Below are positions 57,757 through 64,000 of a DNA stretch of 64,000 nt, one piece after another. The translations under genes were made by a program, and so were the position numbers. The notes below the pieces were generated by a model that saw only the letters and a program-made list of their open reading frames with translations, did not search any database and was not told the origin of the DNA. This DNA comes from Solirubrobacteraceae bacterium (lineage in GTDB: Bacteria; Actinomycetota; Thermoleophilia; Solirubrobacterales; Solirubrobacteraceae): assembly GCA_016463515.1 (NCBI GenBank), contig JAEMRF010000001.1, positions 1 to 64,000 of the forward strand. Reading direction: 5' to 3'. Numbering within the stretch: the first letter of the stretch is position 1; every line of letters begins with the position of its first letter.

Positions 57757-57793
57757 GATTCTCCGATTCGCATGATCTTCAGGCGGATTCTCC
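57757..57793 (+). repeat. GATTCTCCG direct repeat
   Basis: GATTCTCCG occurs at 57757-57765 and 57785-57793, 28 bases apart, between the HTH gene and the exported NHL protein. Possible binding site for the adjacent regulator. Confidence 0.4.
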
Positions 57794-57809
57794 GTCGAAA
57801 GGTCAGCCC

Positions 57810-59306
57810 ATGGGCTCCGCCCACGCACGCGCACTCGCCTCACGCACCAGCCACCTCCTCATCGTCCTGCTGATCGCGGCGATGTTCGTTTTCGCCGTCT
57901 GGCAGGCACTCTCGGATACCACGCAGAGCACACCAAACAGCATCGAAGCCGGGACCCTCTCCATCACCGACGACAACCCCGGCAGCAGCGCCCTGTTCAC
58001 CGTCCCCAACGTCCAGGACGGATCCGCGGGAGAGAAGTGCATCACCGTCGAGAACGACGGGAGCATCGAGTACGACACGCTCCTGCTGAGCCGCTCTGGC
58101 CCAGGCAGCTACCAGTCTCTCGCGCACGCCATCACCTGGGAGGTGCACCGCCTCGACGGTCCGGCCGTCGACACCTCGGGCGGGTCGTGTGCGGCGTTCG
58201 ACGGCTCGCCGAGCGACGAGGTCGCGGTGCCGGTCGGCGGCGTCGCCCTGTCGAGCGCGACGACGGACACTGAGCTCGACGCCCTCAAGGCGCCCGGGTC
58301 GAAGGCGTCCTACCGCATCAGCTACAGCGTCGACATGGAGAACCACCAGCAGGGCCAGAGCATCGGCGGAATCACGTTCGCGTGGAACGCGTCGCAGAGC
58401 TCGACCGCCGGTGGCACGATCAGCCACTGGGCGTCCATCCCCGGCACCCCCGCACCCGTCCTGATCGATGTCGCCGACACAGGCGACATCTACTTCATCA
58501 ACGCGGCGCAGGATGCGCTCATGAAGGTCGACCACGCAACCAAGGCGACAAGCGAAGTCGCGACGCTGCCGCCCGGGTCGGGACCGCAGGGCCTCGTCGT
58601 CAATGGCGGGTACGCGTACATCGCCGCAACGTCGACCCGGCAGGTGCACCAAGTAGACCTGAACAACGGCGCGAGGAGCCTATTCGCCGGCAACGGCAAC
58701 AACGCCAACAGCGGCGACGGCGGCCATGCGACTGATGCCGGGATCCGTAGCCCAACCGGTCTCGCCGCTGACGCAGCAGGGAACGTCTACATCTCCTCGT
58801 GGGACCGCATCCGCAAGGTCGACACCAACGGCTCCATCAGCACCCATGCAGACATGGGAGGCGACACGCCGTACCAGCTGCACGCGCTGCCGGACGGCAG
58901 GCTGTTCGTCAGCTCACCCAACGGTTCGCGCGTTCTCGCGATCGACACCGCAGGCAACGTGACGCACTTCGCCGGCAGCGGGGTCGAGGGGTACGACGGC
59001 GACGGCGGGCCCGCCGTCGACGCTGCCTTGAGCGGCCCAACGGGGATCGCCACCGACGCGGCGGGCAACGTGTACATCTCAGACACCAACAACTGCTCGA
59101 TCCGGAAGGTCGACGCCAGCGGGACGATTACGACGCTGGCGGGTGTCGGTAACGGCGGCGATTACATGGCCTGCGCCGACACCGGCAACGGCGGCAGCGC
59201 CAGCGACGCCGTCCTTGCCCTCCCGTTTGGACTGCGCGTCGGTCCCGACGGCAAGCTCTATAGCGCGCAGCTGCTCGGCTCGAGCATCCGCGTCATCGAC
59301 CTGTAG
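57810..59306 (+). CDS. Exported TasA-like and NHL-repeat protein
   Basis: In the 498-residue protein, residues 14-34 are a hydrophobic export helix. Residues about 45-190 resemble the TasA/camelysin domain: AGTLSITDDNPGSS, KCITVENDGSIEYDTLLLS, and a late ISYSVDM strand. Residues about 205-498 form an NHL beta-propeller with repeated GLAADAAGNVYISS, GIATDAAGNVYISDTNNCSI and FAGxG...GDGG motifs. It is probably cell-surface or secreted. Chromosomal in character, it marks the change from the replication region to the right flank. Confidence 0.8.
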   Translation: MGSAHARALASRTSHLLIVLLIAAMFVFAVWQALSDTTQSTPNSIEAGTLSITDDNPGSSALFTVPNVQDGSAGEKCITVENDGSIEYDTLLLSRSGPGSYQSLAHAITWEVHRLDGPAVDTSGGSCAAFDGSPSDEVAVPVGGVALSSATTDTELDALKAPGSKASYRISYSVDMENHQQGQSIGGITFAWNASQSSTAGGTISHWASIPGTPAPVLIDVADTGDIYFINAAQDALMKVDHATKATSEVATLPPGSGPQGLVVNGGYAYIAATSTRQVHQVDLNNGARSLFAGNGNNANSGDGGHATDAGIRSPTGLAADAAGNVYISSWDRIRKVDTNGSISTHADMGGDTPYQLHALPDGRLFVSSPNGSRVLAIDTAGNVTHFAGSGVEGYDGDGGPAVDAALSGPTGIATDAAGNVYISDTNNCSIRKVDASGTITTLAGVGNGGDYMACADTGNGGSASDAVLALPFGLRVGPDGKLYSAQLLGSSIRVIDL

Positions 59307-59323
59307 CCCGCTCAGGGCACAGA

Positions 59324-59396
59324 ACCTCGACGTTCGCGGCGGCGCGAACGTCGAGGTCGCGCCGGGGTGGGGGGTGGCGCCCCTCCCCGGCGCGAC
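59324..59396. terminator. Two adjacent hairpins
   Basis: ACCTCGACGTTCGCG, loop GCGG, CGCGAACGTCGAGGT (59324-59357) is a perfect 15-bp stem. The next hairpin pairs GTCGCGCCGGGG (59356-59367) with CCCCGGCGCGAC (59385-59396). The first ends the NHL gene; the second abuts the start of the GHKL gene and may affect its expression. Confidence 0.7.
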
Positions 59397-59406
59397 TACC
59401 CCTCAC

Positions 59407-61212
59407 ATGAACGCACCGCACACCGAACTCGCGGTCGCCGACGCGTCACGACTCGTGGAGCGACTCGGCGCCGACACCCACCCACTGCAGCAGTACCGCG
59501 AGCTGACCACCAACGCGCTCGAGGCCGTCGCACAAGCTGATGGCGCCCGGCGCGTGACCTGGGACGTCGACTGGTATCACCTCAACGCCACCGGCGGCCA
59601 GGAACGCAAGCTGAGCATCACCGACACCGGGCTCGGCATGACCGCTGAGCAGATGCGCCAGCTCATCAACCACCTCGCCGCATCCGGCGACTACAAGGGC
59701 AAGGGAACCAGCCAGAACTTCGGCGTCGGCGCGAAGATCGCCGCCGGGATGCGCAACCCCGCGGGCCTGGAGTACGCGTCCTTCCCCGCTGGGCACGAGC
59801 ACGGCGCGCGCGTGCGATTCGGACGATCACCCGACGGCCGCTGGGGACTACTCCCAATCATGCTGGACGGCGTGCCCGGCTGGCACGAGCAGCTCGACAC
59901 CAAGCGACGCGACGCCGCGGGCGTCGGTCCTCACGGCACCGTCGTCACGCTCATGGGCGACACCCACGCGACGGACACCACCAAGGCTCCCTCCGGAGCC
60001 GAAGGCCGCGACTGGTGGCTGCTTCGCTACCTCAACGCCCGATACGTCGACCTCCCCCCCGACGTCGAACTGCTGGTCCGGCCCGTCTGCCGCACCACCG
60101 GTCCAGACGATCCACGAACCCCCGAGCTACACCCCGTCCGCGGCATGCGCTCCCTGCTCAACGACACATCCCGTACCAGCGGGGTCATTGAGCTGCCCGC
60201 GATCGCCGATGCGCCGGCCGCGCGCGTGCACTGGTGGATCCTGGACGACGACGTCGCTACCCGACGACGTCAGTCCTACGCCTGGCCATCATCGGGGCAC
60301 ATGGCGGCGATCATGTGCGGCGAGGCCTACGAGACGCTGCCCTCCACCCGCGGTGGATACCAGCGCCTGCAGGAGTTCGGCATTCGCTTCGCGTACGAAC
60401 GGGTCGTCCTGTACGTCGAACCCGACCTCGCCGACTACCGGGTGATCGCGAACACCGCCCGCACCAGGCTGCTGTGCGCCGGCGAAGACCTGCCTTGGGA
60501 CGCGTGGGCCCGCGCGTTCCGCGCCGCACTCCCGGATGACATCGCACGTTTGCAGGAGCATGCGGCCAGCCAGACCGTCACGCACGACCGGCGCGAAACG
60601 ATCGCCCGCCGCATGAGCGCACACCCCGGCGTCTACGCGCTGCCGGCGTACCGACCACCCGCCAGTGTCCGGGCACCGCGCGCGCAACGCGCCGGCGAGC
60701 AGGAACCCAGCGCTCGCCGCGTCGGCGCGCCGCCAACCGCATCGTCGGCGAGGGCGAGCTCGTCATCCGACCGGACACCGGTTACAAGCGAGGAGGCCGA
60801 GGTCGCCCCTTGGGAGCGCCTGCCCTCCTGCCGGTGGGTGACCATCGCCGACGGGACCCGCGCCCACGGGGACCTCGAGGACCGCGCGGGCCGATACGAC
60901 GCCGACACCGACACGCTGACCATCAACGGCGACTACCGGCCGATCTGCGCGCTGATCAGCCACTTCACCGAACTGCATGGCGACACCCCAGGGAGCCGGA
61001 CCGTCATCGAAACGACGGTCCGTGAGTGGTGCGAGACCGCGCTGTGCGAGGCGGTCATCGCCCATCGCGTCTTGCAGAGCTCCGTCGCATGGCCGGCCGA
61101 GGATGCTCGCAGGCTCGTCGACGAGATCGGCCTCAGCGCCGCACTCGCCCCGGTCGTCGCGATGACCCACCACATAGCCCGCACGCTCGCGCAACGCCTC
61201 GGAAAGCCATAA
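59407..61212 (+). CDS. GHKL-fold ATPase of unknown role
   Basis: In the 601-residue protein, residues 25-200 hold the Bergerat ATP site: N-box RELTTNALEA (31-40, Asn36), G1 DTGLGM (73-78), G2 GVGAKIAAG (106-114), as in Hsp90, MutL and MORC proteins. There is no kinase dimerisation box or MutL endonuclease motif. A Ser/Ala/Arg-rich linker (about 410-460) leads to a C-terminal domain of about 130 residues. ATG 59407 is four bases from TACCCC (possible -10), so it may be leaderless. MORC-like GHKL ATPases occur in some defence systems, but nothing here proves that. Confidence 0.75.
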   Translation: MNAPHTELAVADASRLVERLGADTHPLQQYRELTTNALEAVAQADGARRVTWDVDWYHLNATGGQERKLSITDTGLGMTAEQMRQLINHLAASGDYKGKGTSQNFGVGAKIAAGMRNPAGLEYASFPAGHEHGARVRFGRSPDGRWGLLPIMLDGVPGWHEQLDTKRRDAAGVGPHGTVVTLMGDTHATDTTKAPSGAEGRDWWLLRYLNARYVDLPPDVELLVRPVCRTTGPDDPRTPELHPVRGMRSLLNDTSRTSGVIELPAIADAPAARVHWWILDDDVATRRRQSYAWPSSGHMAAIMCGEAYETLPSTRGGYQRLQEFGIRFAYERVVLYVEPDLADYRVIANTARTRLLCAGEDLPWDAWARAFRAALPDDIARLQEHAASQTVTHDRRETIARRMSAHPGVYALPAYRPPASVRAPRAQRAGEQEPSARRVGAPPTASSARASSSSDRTPVTSEEAEVAPWERLPSCRWVTIADGTRAHGDLEDRAGRYDADTDTLTINGDYRPICALISHFTELHGDTPGSRTVIETTVREWCETALCEAVIAHRVLQSSVAWPAEDARRLVDEIGLSAALAPVVAMTHHIARTLAQRLGKP

Positions 61213-61241
61213 ACCGCCGCCACTCGGTCAGGAAGAACTGA

Positions 61242-61292
61242 GGGGGCTTCTGCCTTCACGCGTTTAAGGGGCCGGTCTCACCGGAAGCCCCT
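61242..61292. terminator. Branched inverted repeat
   Basis: GGGGCTTC (61243-61250) pairs with GAAGCCCC (61284-61291), enclosing smaller pairs (CCTT/AAGG). It lies 30 bases after the GHKL stop. Confidence 0.5.
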
Positions 61293-61313
61293 ATCGCGTG
61301 GCTACCTGGCTGA

Positions 61314-61327
61314 ATGCCCCCCGGCAT
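61314..61327 (+). promoter_or_regulatory. NTGCC-CCCC-GGCAN' hairpin element, copy C
   Basis: ATGCC-CCCC-GGCAT, 17 bases before ATG 61345. CATCCT at 61335-61340 is a possible -10. Confidence 0.5.
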
Positions 61328-61344
61328 GCCAGAGCATCCTGTGC

Positions 61345-61509
61345 ATGCGAGATGAGTCGCAACCGACGAGCCTGCCCGAGCCAACGAGGCTGCCGATCGA
61401 GCCCGATCTCTGCCCCGAGTGCGGGAAGCCCGCGACGTTCTTCGCGTGGGGCAAGTGCCCGCGATGTCAGAACGAGGCTCCGGCCCAGCGAGAGGGCATC
61501 GATGCCTGA
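61345..61509 (+). CDS. Small zinc-ribbon protein
   Basis: The 54-residue product has an N-terminal Pro/Glu-rich arm then CPECGKPATFFAWGKCPRCQ, two CPxC knuckles forming a rubredoxin-like zinc ribbon. It heads the right-hand run of small genes. No Shine-Dalgarno sequence is seen, which fits a leaderless start. Confidence 0.55.
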   Translation: MRDESQPTSLPEPTRLPIEPDLCPECGKPATFFAWGKCPRCQNEAPAQREGIDA

Positions 61510-61552
61510 TCGACCAGTGGCCCAAGGTTCCACAGCGAGAGGAAGATGCGCG

Positions 61553-61909
61553 ATGAACGCTGTCTACGCGCTTCAGGTGACCGAAGCCGATCACCAGGCG
61601 GACGAGTTTCGGACGCTCGGCGGCGCGGCGTGGCTCACCCGGGCCGAGCGCGACGCCGCGTTCGCCGTGATCCCCGAGGCGCCCGACGAGGGCGCGACGG
61701 CACCGCGGACGTGGATCGTCGACGTGCTCGACGGGGAGTTCTCCATCGTCGCCGATCGCTGCATCGATGAGGCCACGGCCATGGACCTCCTCGGCGTCGA
61801 CTCGCTCGACGAGCTGCGGGCGCGGGCCATCAAGCGCAACGAGGAGCTAGCGCAGGAATGGCTGGCTGGCAACCCGACCCAGGAAGGCGGCTCCGATGGA
61901 CCCGCGTGA
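61553..61909 (+). CDS. Hypothetical protein
   Basis: The 118-residue product starts at ATG 61553, set by GAGAGGAAG. It is an acidic alpha/beta protein with TWIVDVLDGEFSIVADRCID. It overlaps the next gene by 14 bases. Confidence 0.6.
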   Translation: MNAVYALQVTEADHQADEFRTLGGAAWLTRAERDAAFAVIPEAPDEGATAPRTWIVDVLDGEFSIVADRCIDEATAMDLLGVDSLDELRARAIKRNEELAQEWLAGNPTQEGGSDGPA

Positions 61910-62099
61910 GGCGTACGAGCAAGGCTTCGACGATGCCGTCCTGTTGGTCCATGTCGCCGGTGAGAGGGTCGGCGGCCGGAGCGGCGTCATCGTCCAGCAC
62001 GTGGCCACCGTGGCGGCGTCGTCGCGCGACGACATGACGCAGAAGTTCGAGGACCGCCTGACTGACGCTTCGATCCAGGAGGGCAACAGCGATGCCTGA
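61896..62099 (+). CDS. Small hypothetical protein
   Basis: The 67-residue product follows AGGAAGGCGG inside the previous gene. It is one small alpha/beta unit. Overlaps the next gene by 8 bases. Confidence 0.55.
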   Translation: MDPREAYEQGFDDAVLLVHVAGERVGGRSGVIVQHVATVAASSRDDMTQKFEDRLTDASIQEGNSDA

Positions 62100-62412
62100 G
62101 ATCACGGTCGGCATGTGTGTCGCGCTCGACCCGGACGGCCGCTACGGCCTATTCGAGGACGGCGGCCGCGCTCCCCACGGCGGCACCATCGAGCACATCT
62201 ACGAGAGCGGCGAGGTGCTCGTCCGCTTCTACGACGGCGAGGGCTGGGTCGAGTGGTCGATGCCCGCACGGGCGGTCCGCCGAATCCCCCCGCCGTGCGG
62301 TACCTGCGACGGGTCCGGGAGGTGGTGTGACGACTGCGGCGAGGGATCGTGCGATGCCGCGGTCCCGTGCCCGTCCTGCTCCGCCGCGACGACGCCGGAG
62401 GCGAAGCCATGA
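62092..62412 (+). CDS. Hypothetical protein with DnaJ-like cysteine repeats
   Basis: The 106-residue protein has an N-terminal beta barrel-like part (GGTIEHIYESGEVLVRFYDG). The C-terminus is CGTCDGSGRWCDDCGEGSCD then CPSC, similar to the CxxCxGxG zinc repeats of DnaJ. Coupled by ATGA to 62409. Confidence 0.6.
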   Translation: MPEITVGMCVALDPDGRYGLFEDGGRAPHGGTIEHIYESGEVLVRFYDGEGWVEWSMPARAVRRIPPPCGTCDGSGRWCDDCGEGSCDAAVPCPSCSAATTPEAKP

Positions 62413-62639
62413 GCATCCGGGTACGTCTGGGCATGCGACTGCTGCGTCCGTGGCTCATTGCGCAGCGCGACGCACAGCTACCGATCGCGAAGCAGACTGA
62501 CGATCCGGTCTCGCGCGAGCGCGCGTTCGGGATGTACTGGGCGCTGAAGCTCCTGGCCTGGGGCTGTCCGGTCAACGTTGGGTCGGCTCCGGCCGATCGC
62601 ACTCGGGCCAGCCGATCTGACGAGGATGACGCCCGATGA
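62409..62639 (+). CDS. Small hypothetical protein
   Basis: The 76-residue, basic N-terminal helix (SIRVRLGMRLLRPWLIAQRD) is amphipathic and could lie on the membrane. Coupled on both sides by ATGA. Confidence 0.5.
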   Translation: MSIRVRLGMRLLRPWLIAQRDAQLPIAKQTDDPVSRERAFGMYWALKLLAWGCPVNVGSAPADRTRASRSDEDDAR

Positions 62640-62989
62640 GCGGCGGGGTCGACATGGGACTCGGACGCAACCTCCCAGAGGGCGCCACGTGCGTCGGCGA
62701 GGACGAGCGCGGGCACCTCCTGTTTGCCATTGGGGAGGTCATGGAAGGCGACGACGATTGGTTTGCTGGAGTCGGCACGCCGAAGTACGCCTGCGTGCGA
62801 TGCGGTGGCCGCTGCGCGGGGCTACCCAATGACGAGTGCCGTGGCCACCATCCGCATGAGACGCCCGACGAGGCGGAGGAACGGCTGCTCATCAAGGTCG
62901 GCGGCCGCACCGCAGAGGAGGTCCGCGCCTACCGGCGCACCTGGGGCACCCTGCCTGAGCTCGAAGTGGATCCGGCGGTGACGGCGTGA
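62636..62989 (+). CDS. Hypothetical protein with a zinc site
   Basis: The 117-residue protein contains CVRCGGRCAGLPNDECRGHH, likely a zinc knuckle, and a C-terminal helix. Its stop overlaps GTG 62986 of the DUF4031 gene. Confidence 0.55.
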   Translation: MSGGVDMGLGRNLPEGATCVGEDERGHLLFAIGEVMEGDDDWFAGVGTPKYACVRCGGRCAGLPNDECRGHHPHETPDEAEERLLIKVGGRTAEEVRAYRRTWGTLPELEVDPAVTA

Positions 62990-63324
62990 CCGTCTATGTC
63001 GATGAGTTCGGGTCTGGGTAGGGCCGGTGGAGCGGGGGAGGGCACATGCTCGCCACGGACCTCGATGAGCTGCACGCGATGGCCCGCACGATCGGGCTCA
63101 AGCGAGCGTGGTTCCAAGACCGCACGTTCCCTCACTACGACGTGACCGCGCCGAAACGAGCGGCCGCGCTCGCCGCCGGCGCAATCCCCATCGCCATGGG
63201 TGAGATCCCCGACGACGTCCTCATGCGCGTCCCAGCCCGCGGCCCACTCGAGGGCTACGAGACCCGAGGTCAGCGCATGAGTCGCCGGGCGCACCTTCTG
63301 ACCGCAGGCAGAAGGACCGGTTGA
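62986..63324 (+). pseudogene. DUF4031 protein interrupted by an in-frame amber codon
   Basis: GTG 62986 begins VTVYVDEFGSG, the typical DUF4031 start, then meets TAG at 63019-63021. The same frame continues GRWSGGGHMLATDLDELHAM and carries the family core WFQDRTFPHYDVT and KRAAALAAGAIP to 63324. A single base change (for example TGG to TAG) explains it. Alternatives are amber read-through or a restart at ATG 63046 (92 residues). The intact gene would have 112 codons. DUF4031 has no known function. Confidence 0.65.
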
Positions 63325-63449
63325 CTGAACGCCGCTTCGTGTTGCTTGACCCCACGGAGTTCCACCGCCCTCGTGGTCGCCATGGGCGGCAGAGGCCCAA
63401 CTTTCGGTTGCGTCACGACGAGCGCGGTCTGACGAGGTGTATGCGGTAG
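63321..63449 (+). CDS. Possible 42-residue ORF, TTG start
   Basis: TTG 63321 overlaps the previous stop, with GAAGGA five bases before it. The product is basic (RGRHGRQRPNFRLRHDERGL). It runs 37 bases into the convergent gene at 63413, which lowers confidence. Confidence 0.35.
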   Translation: MTERRFVLLDPTEFHRPRGRHGRQRPNFRLRHDERGLTRCMR

Positions 63450-63679
63450 GTGATCGGATCTCTCTGATCTAGGTCGATCCAGTGCACGACAGACCAGCCA
63501 TCGCCCGCGTACCCGTCAAGGATCCGCGCGACCCAGGTGGCCGGAGGGACCATGAGCGGTTCGTAGTCCGGGCCCCACGTCTCAGTGTCTGGGTTGTCCA
63601 CTTCTCCATCGCTGGTCGACAGGATGGCGGTCCAGTTGCCGGCACTGGTCCTGATGTCGATGAAGGCGTGCTCCTGCAT
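63413..63679 (-). CDS. Hypothetical protein
   Basis: The 88-residue acidic protein has a beta-rich start (AFIDIRTSAGNWTAILSTSD) and a C-terminal WSVVHWIDLDQRDPITYRIH strand pair. The region upstream on this strand has TTGCCC, 17 bases, TAGATT and then six bases to the ATG: a good leaderless promoter. Confidence 0.6.
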   Translation of the reverse strand: MQEHAFIDIRTSAGNWTAILSTSDGEVDNPDTETWGPDYEPLMVPPATWVARILDGYAGDGWSVVHWIDLDQRDPITYRIHLVRPRSS

Positions 63680-63700
63680 CGGGGCAATCTATGCGCGGTC

Positions 63701-63714
63701 CTGCCGGGGGGCAA
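63701..63714 (-). promoter_or_regulatory. NTGCC-CCCC-GGCAN' hairpin element, copy D
   Basis: On the minus strand TTGCC-CCCC-GGCAG lies 21 bases before ATG 63679. Its TTGCCC may serve as the -35 box, with TAGATT as -10 at a 17-base spacing. Confidence 0.5.
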
Positions 63715-63942
63715 GAGTTGCGTCTTGTGCTTCTGCATCGTCGACCCACAGGTCGATCTTGCGGACCTGGCGCCAGACGTAGCCGAGGCCGATCGCCAAA
63801 CGCTTCGCGTGGGCGCCCAGCAGCGCTGACGGCGCGCAGCGGTGCCGGGTTGCCGGGACTCCATTGTGATGTAGCCAGTCTCCAGCAGACGATCAAGCGT
63901 CGCCTGATCCGCGAGCCCCCCGCCCGGTGACACGCTCGAACC

Positions 63943-64000
63943 ATGAGCCGCCACGTCACCAGCATCCCGACCCGGCCACAAATGGCGCTGACCGCGTGCG
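63943..64000 (+). CDS. Possible gene start cut by the window end
   Basis: ATG 63943 reads MSRHVTSIPTRPQMALTA and leaves the window open. Too little is visible to name it. Confidence 0.3.
   Translation, partial: MSRHVTSIPTRPQMALTAC

Noticed and set aside
63689-63935. Short minus-strand frames upstream of 63679 (one codes GLGYVWRQVRKIDLWVDD)
   Set aside because: The open stretch has only a TTG as possible start and about 31 codons after it; a frameshifted remnant is possible but not supportable.
1-64000. CRISPR arrays, tRNA and rRNA genes, insertion sequences, integrase or attachment sites
   Set aside because: I looked for evenly spaced repeats,TTC-arm tRNA signatures, transposase motifs and tyrosine or serine recombinase motifs and found none that hold up by eye.
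1-64000. Phage structural genes
   Set aside because: No terminase Walker/nuclease pair, portal, capsid, tape-measure or lysis protein could be recognised, so a phage identity rests only on replication and recombination genes.

Overview
The window is high-GC actinobacterial-type DNA with dense packing, many GTG and some TTG starts, and Shine-Dalgarno cores of the GGAAGG/GGAGG type. Several genes in the flanks (delta-60 repeat surface protein, TasA-like plus NHL-repeat exported protein, DUF4031, a short helical family seen in soil actinobacteria) would fit the class Thermoleophilia (Solirubrobacterales), but this assignment is inference. The middle is not ordinary chromosome. It carries parA, parB and a parS site, its own primase, clamp-loader subunits, SSB, helicase, a single-strand-annealing protein with an exonuclease, three methyltransferase genes and dozens of short translationally coupled unknown ORFs. 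No terminase, portal, capsid, tail, conjugation or integrase gene is visible. It is best read as part of a large plasmid or phage-plasmid, possibly integrated.

Layout. 0-4.4 kb: a membrane diguanylate cyclase behind a GC-rich leader, a frameshifted delta-60 repeat gene, and a GNAT-like gene. 4.4-10.7 kb: an ArsR-type regulator, membrane proteins, unknowns, an HD-like protein and a LexA-type operator. 10.7-12.5 kb: the parS-parA-parB partition locus. 12.5-12.9 kb: a hairpin-rich stretch with several GNRA tetraloops, a candidate structured RNA. 12.9-25.7 kb: an AbrB-like/toxin-like pair, small ORFs, an N4/N6 DNA methyltransferase, an OmpR-type DNA-binding protein, an HTH-zinc-HNH-repeat protein, a CsrA-like protein and a MazG-like pyrophosphohydrolase. 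25.8-31.7 kb: an archaeo-eukaryotic-type primase fused to a DnaG-type zinc finger, small zinc-ribbon ORFs and a UvrD-family helicase. 32-43.5 kb: a C5-cytosine methyltransferase with repeats, a methyltransferase-SNF2 helicase fusion and a second ParB-domain protein. 43.6-46 kb: a Rad52-like annealing protein and a Cas4/RecB-like nuclease. 46-56.6 kb: a deaminase, DnaX, HolA, an ATP-grasp protein, a DprA-like protein and SSB. 56.6-64 kb: HTH proteins, the NHL-repeat exported protein, a GHKL ATPase and a run of small ORFs including an amber-interrupted DUF4031 gene.

The most striking signal is not a gene. A 13-base element, CCATTCACCAACC (core CCATTCACCA), occurs 16 times, always on the coding strand and usually 11-28 bases (once 77) upstream of a start codon. 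It lies just ahead of the Shine-Dalgarno sequence, and only between 12.9 and 56.7 kb. It heads most transcription or translation blocks of the replication/accessory region, and five copies directly follow hairpin terminators. It recalls the start-associated sequences of some actinophages and marks a coordinated regulon. Candidate trans-acting factors in the window are the OmpR-type protein (TTCACC resembles actinobacterial PhoP half-sites) and the CsrA-like RNA-binding protein. Outside that zone a different element, NTGCC-CCCC-GGCAN', sits 17-21 bases before several starts. In four copies the outermost pair varies while pairing is kept.
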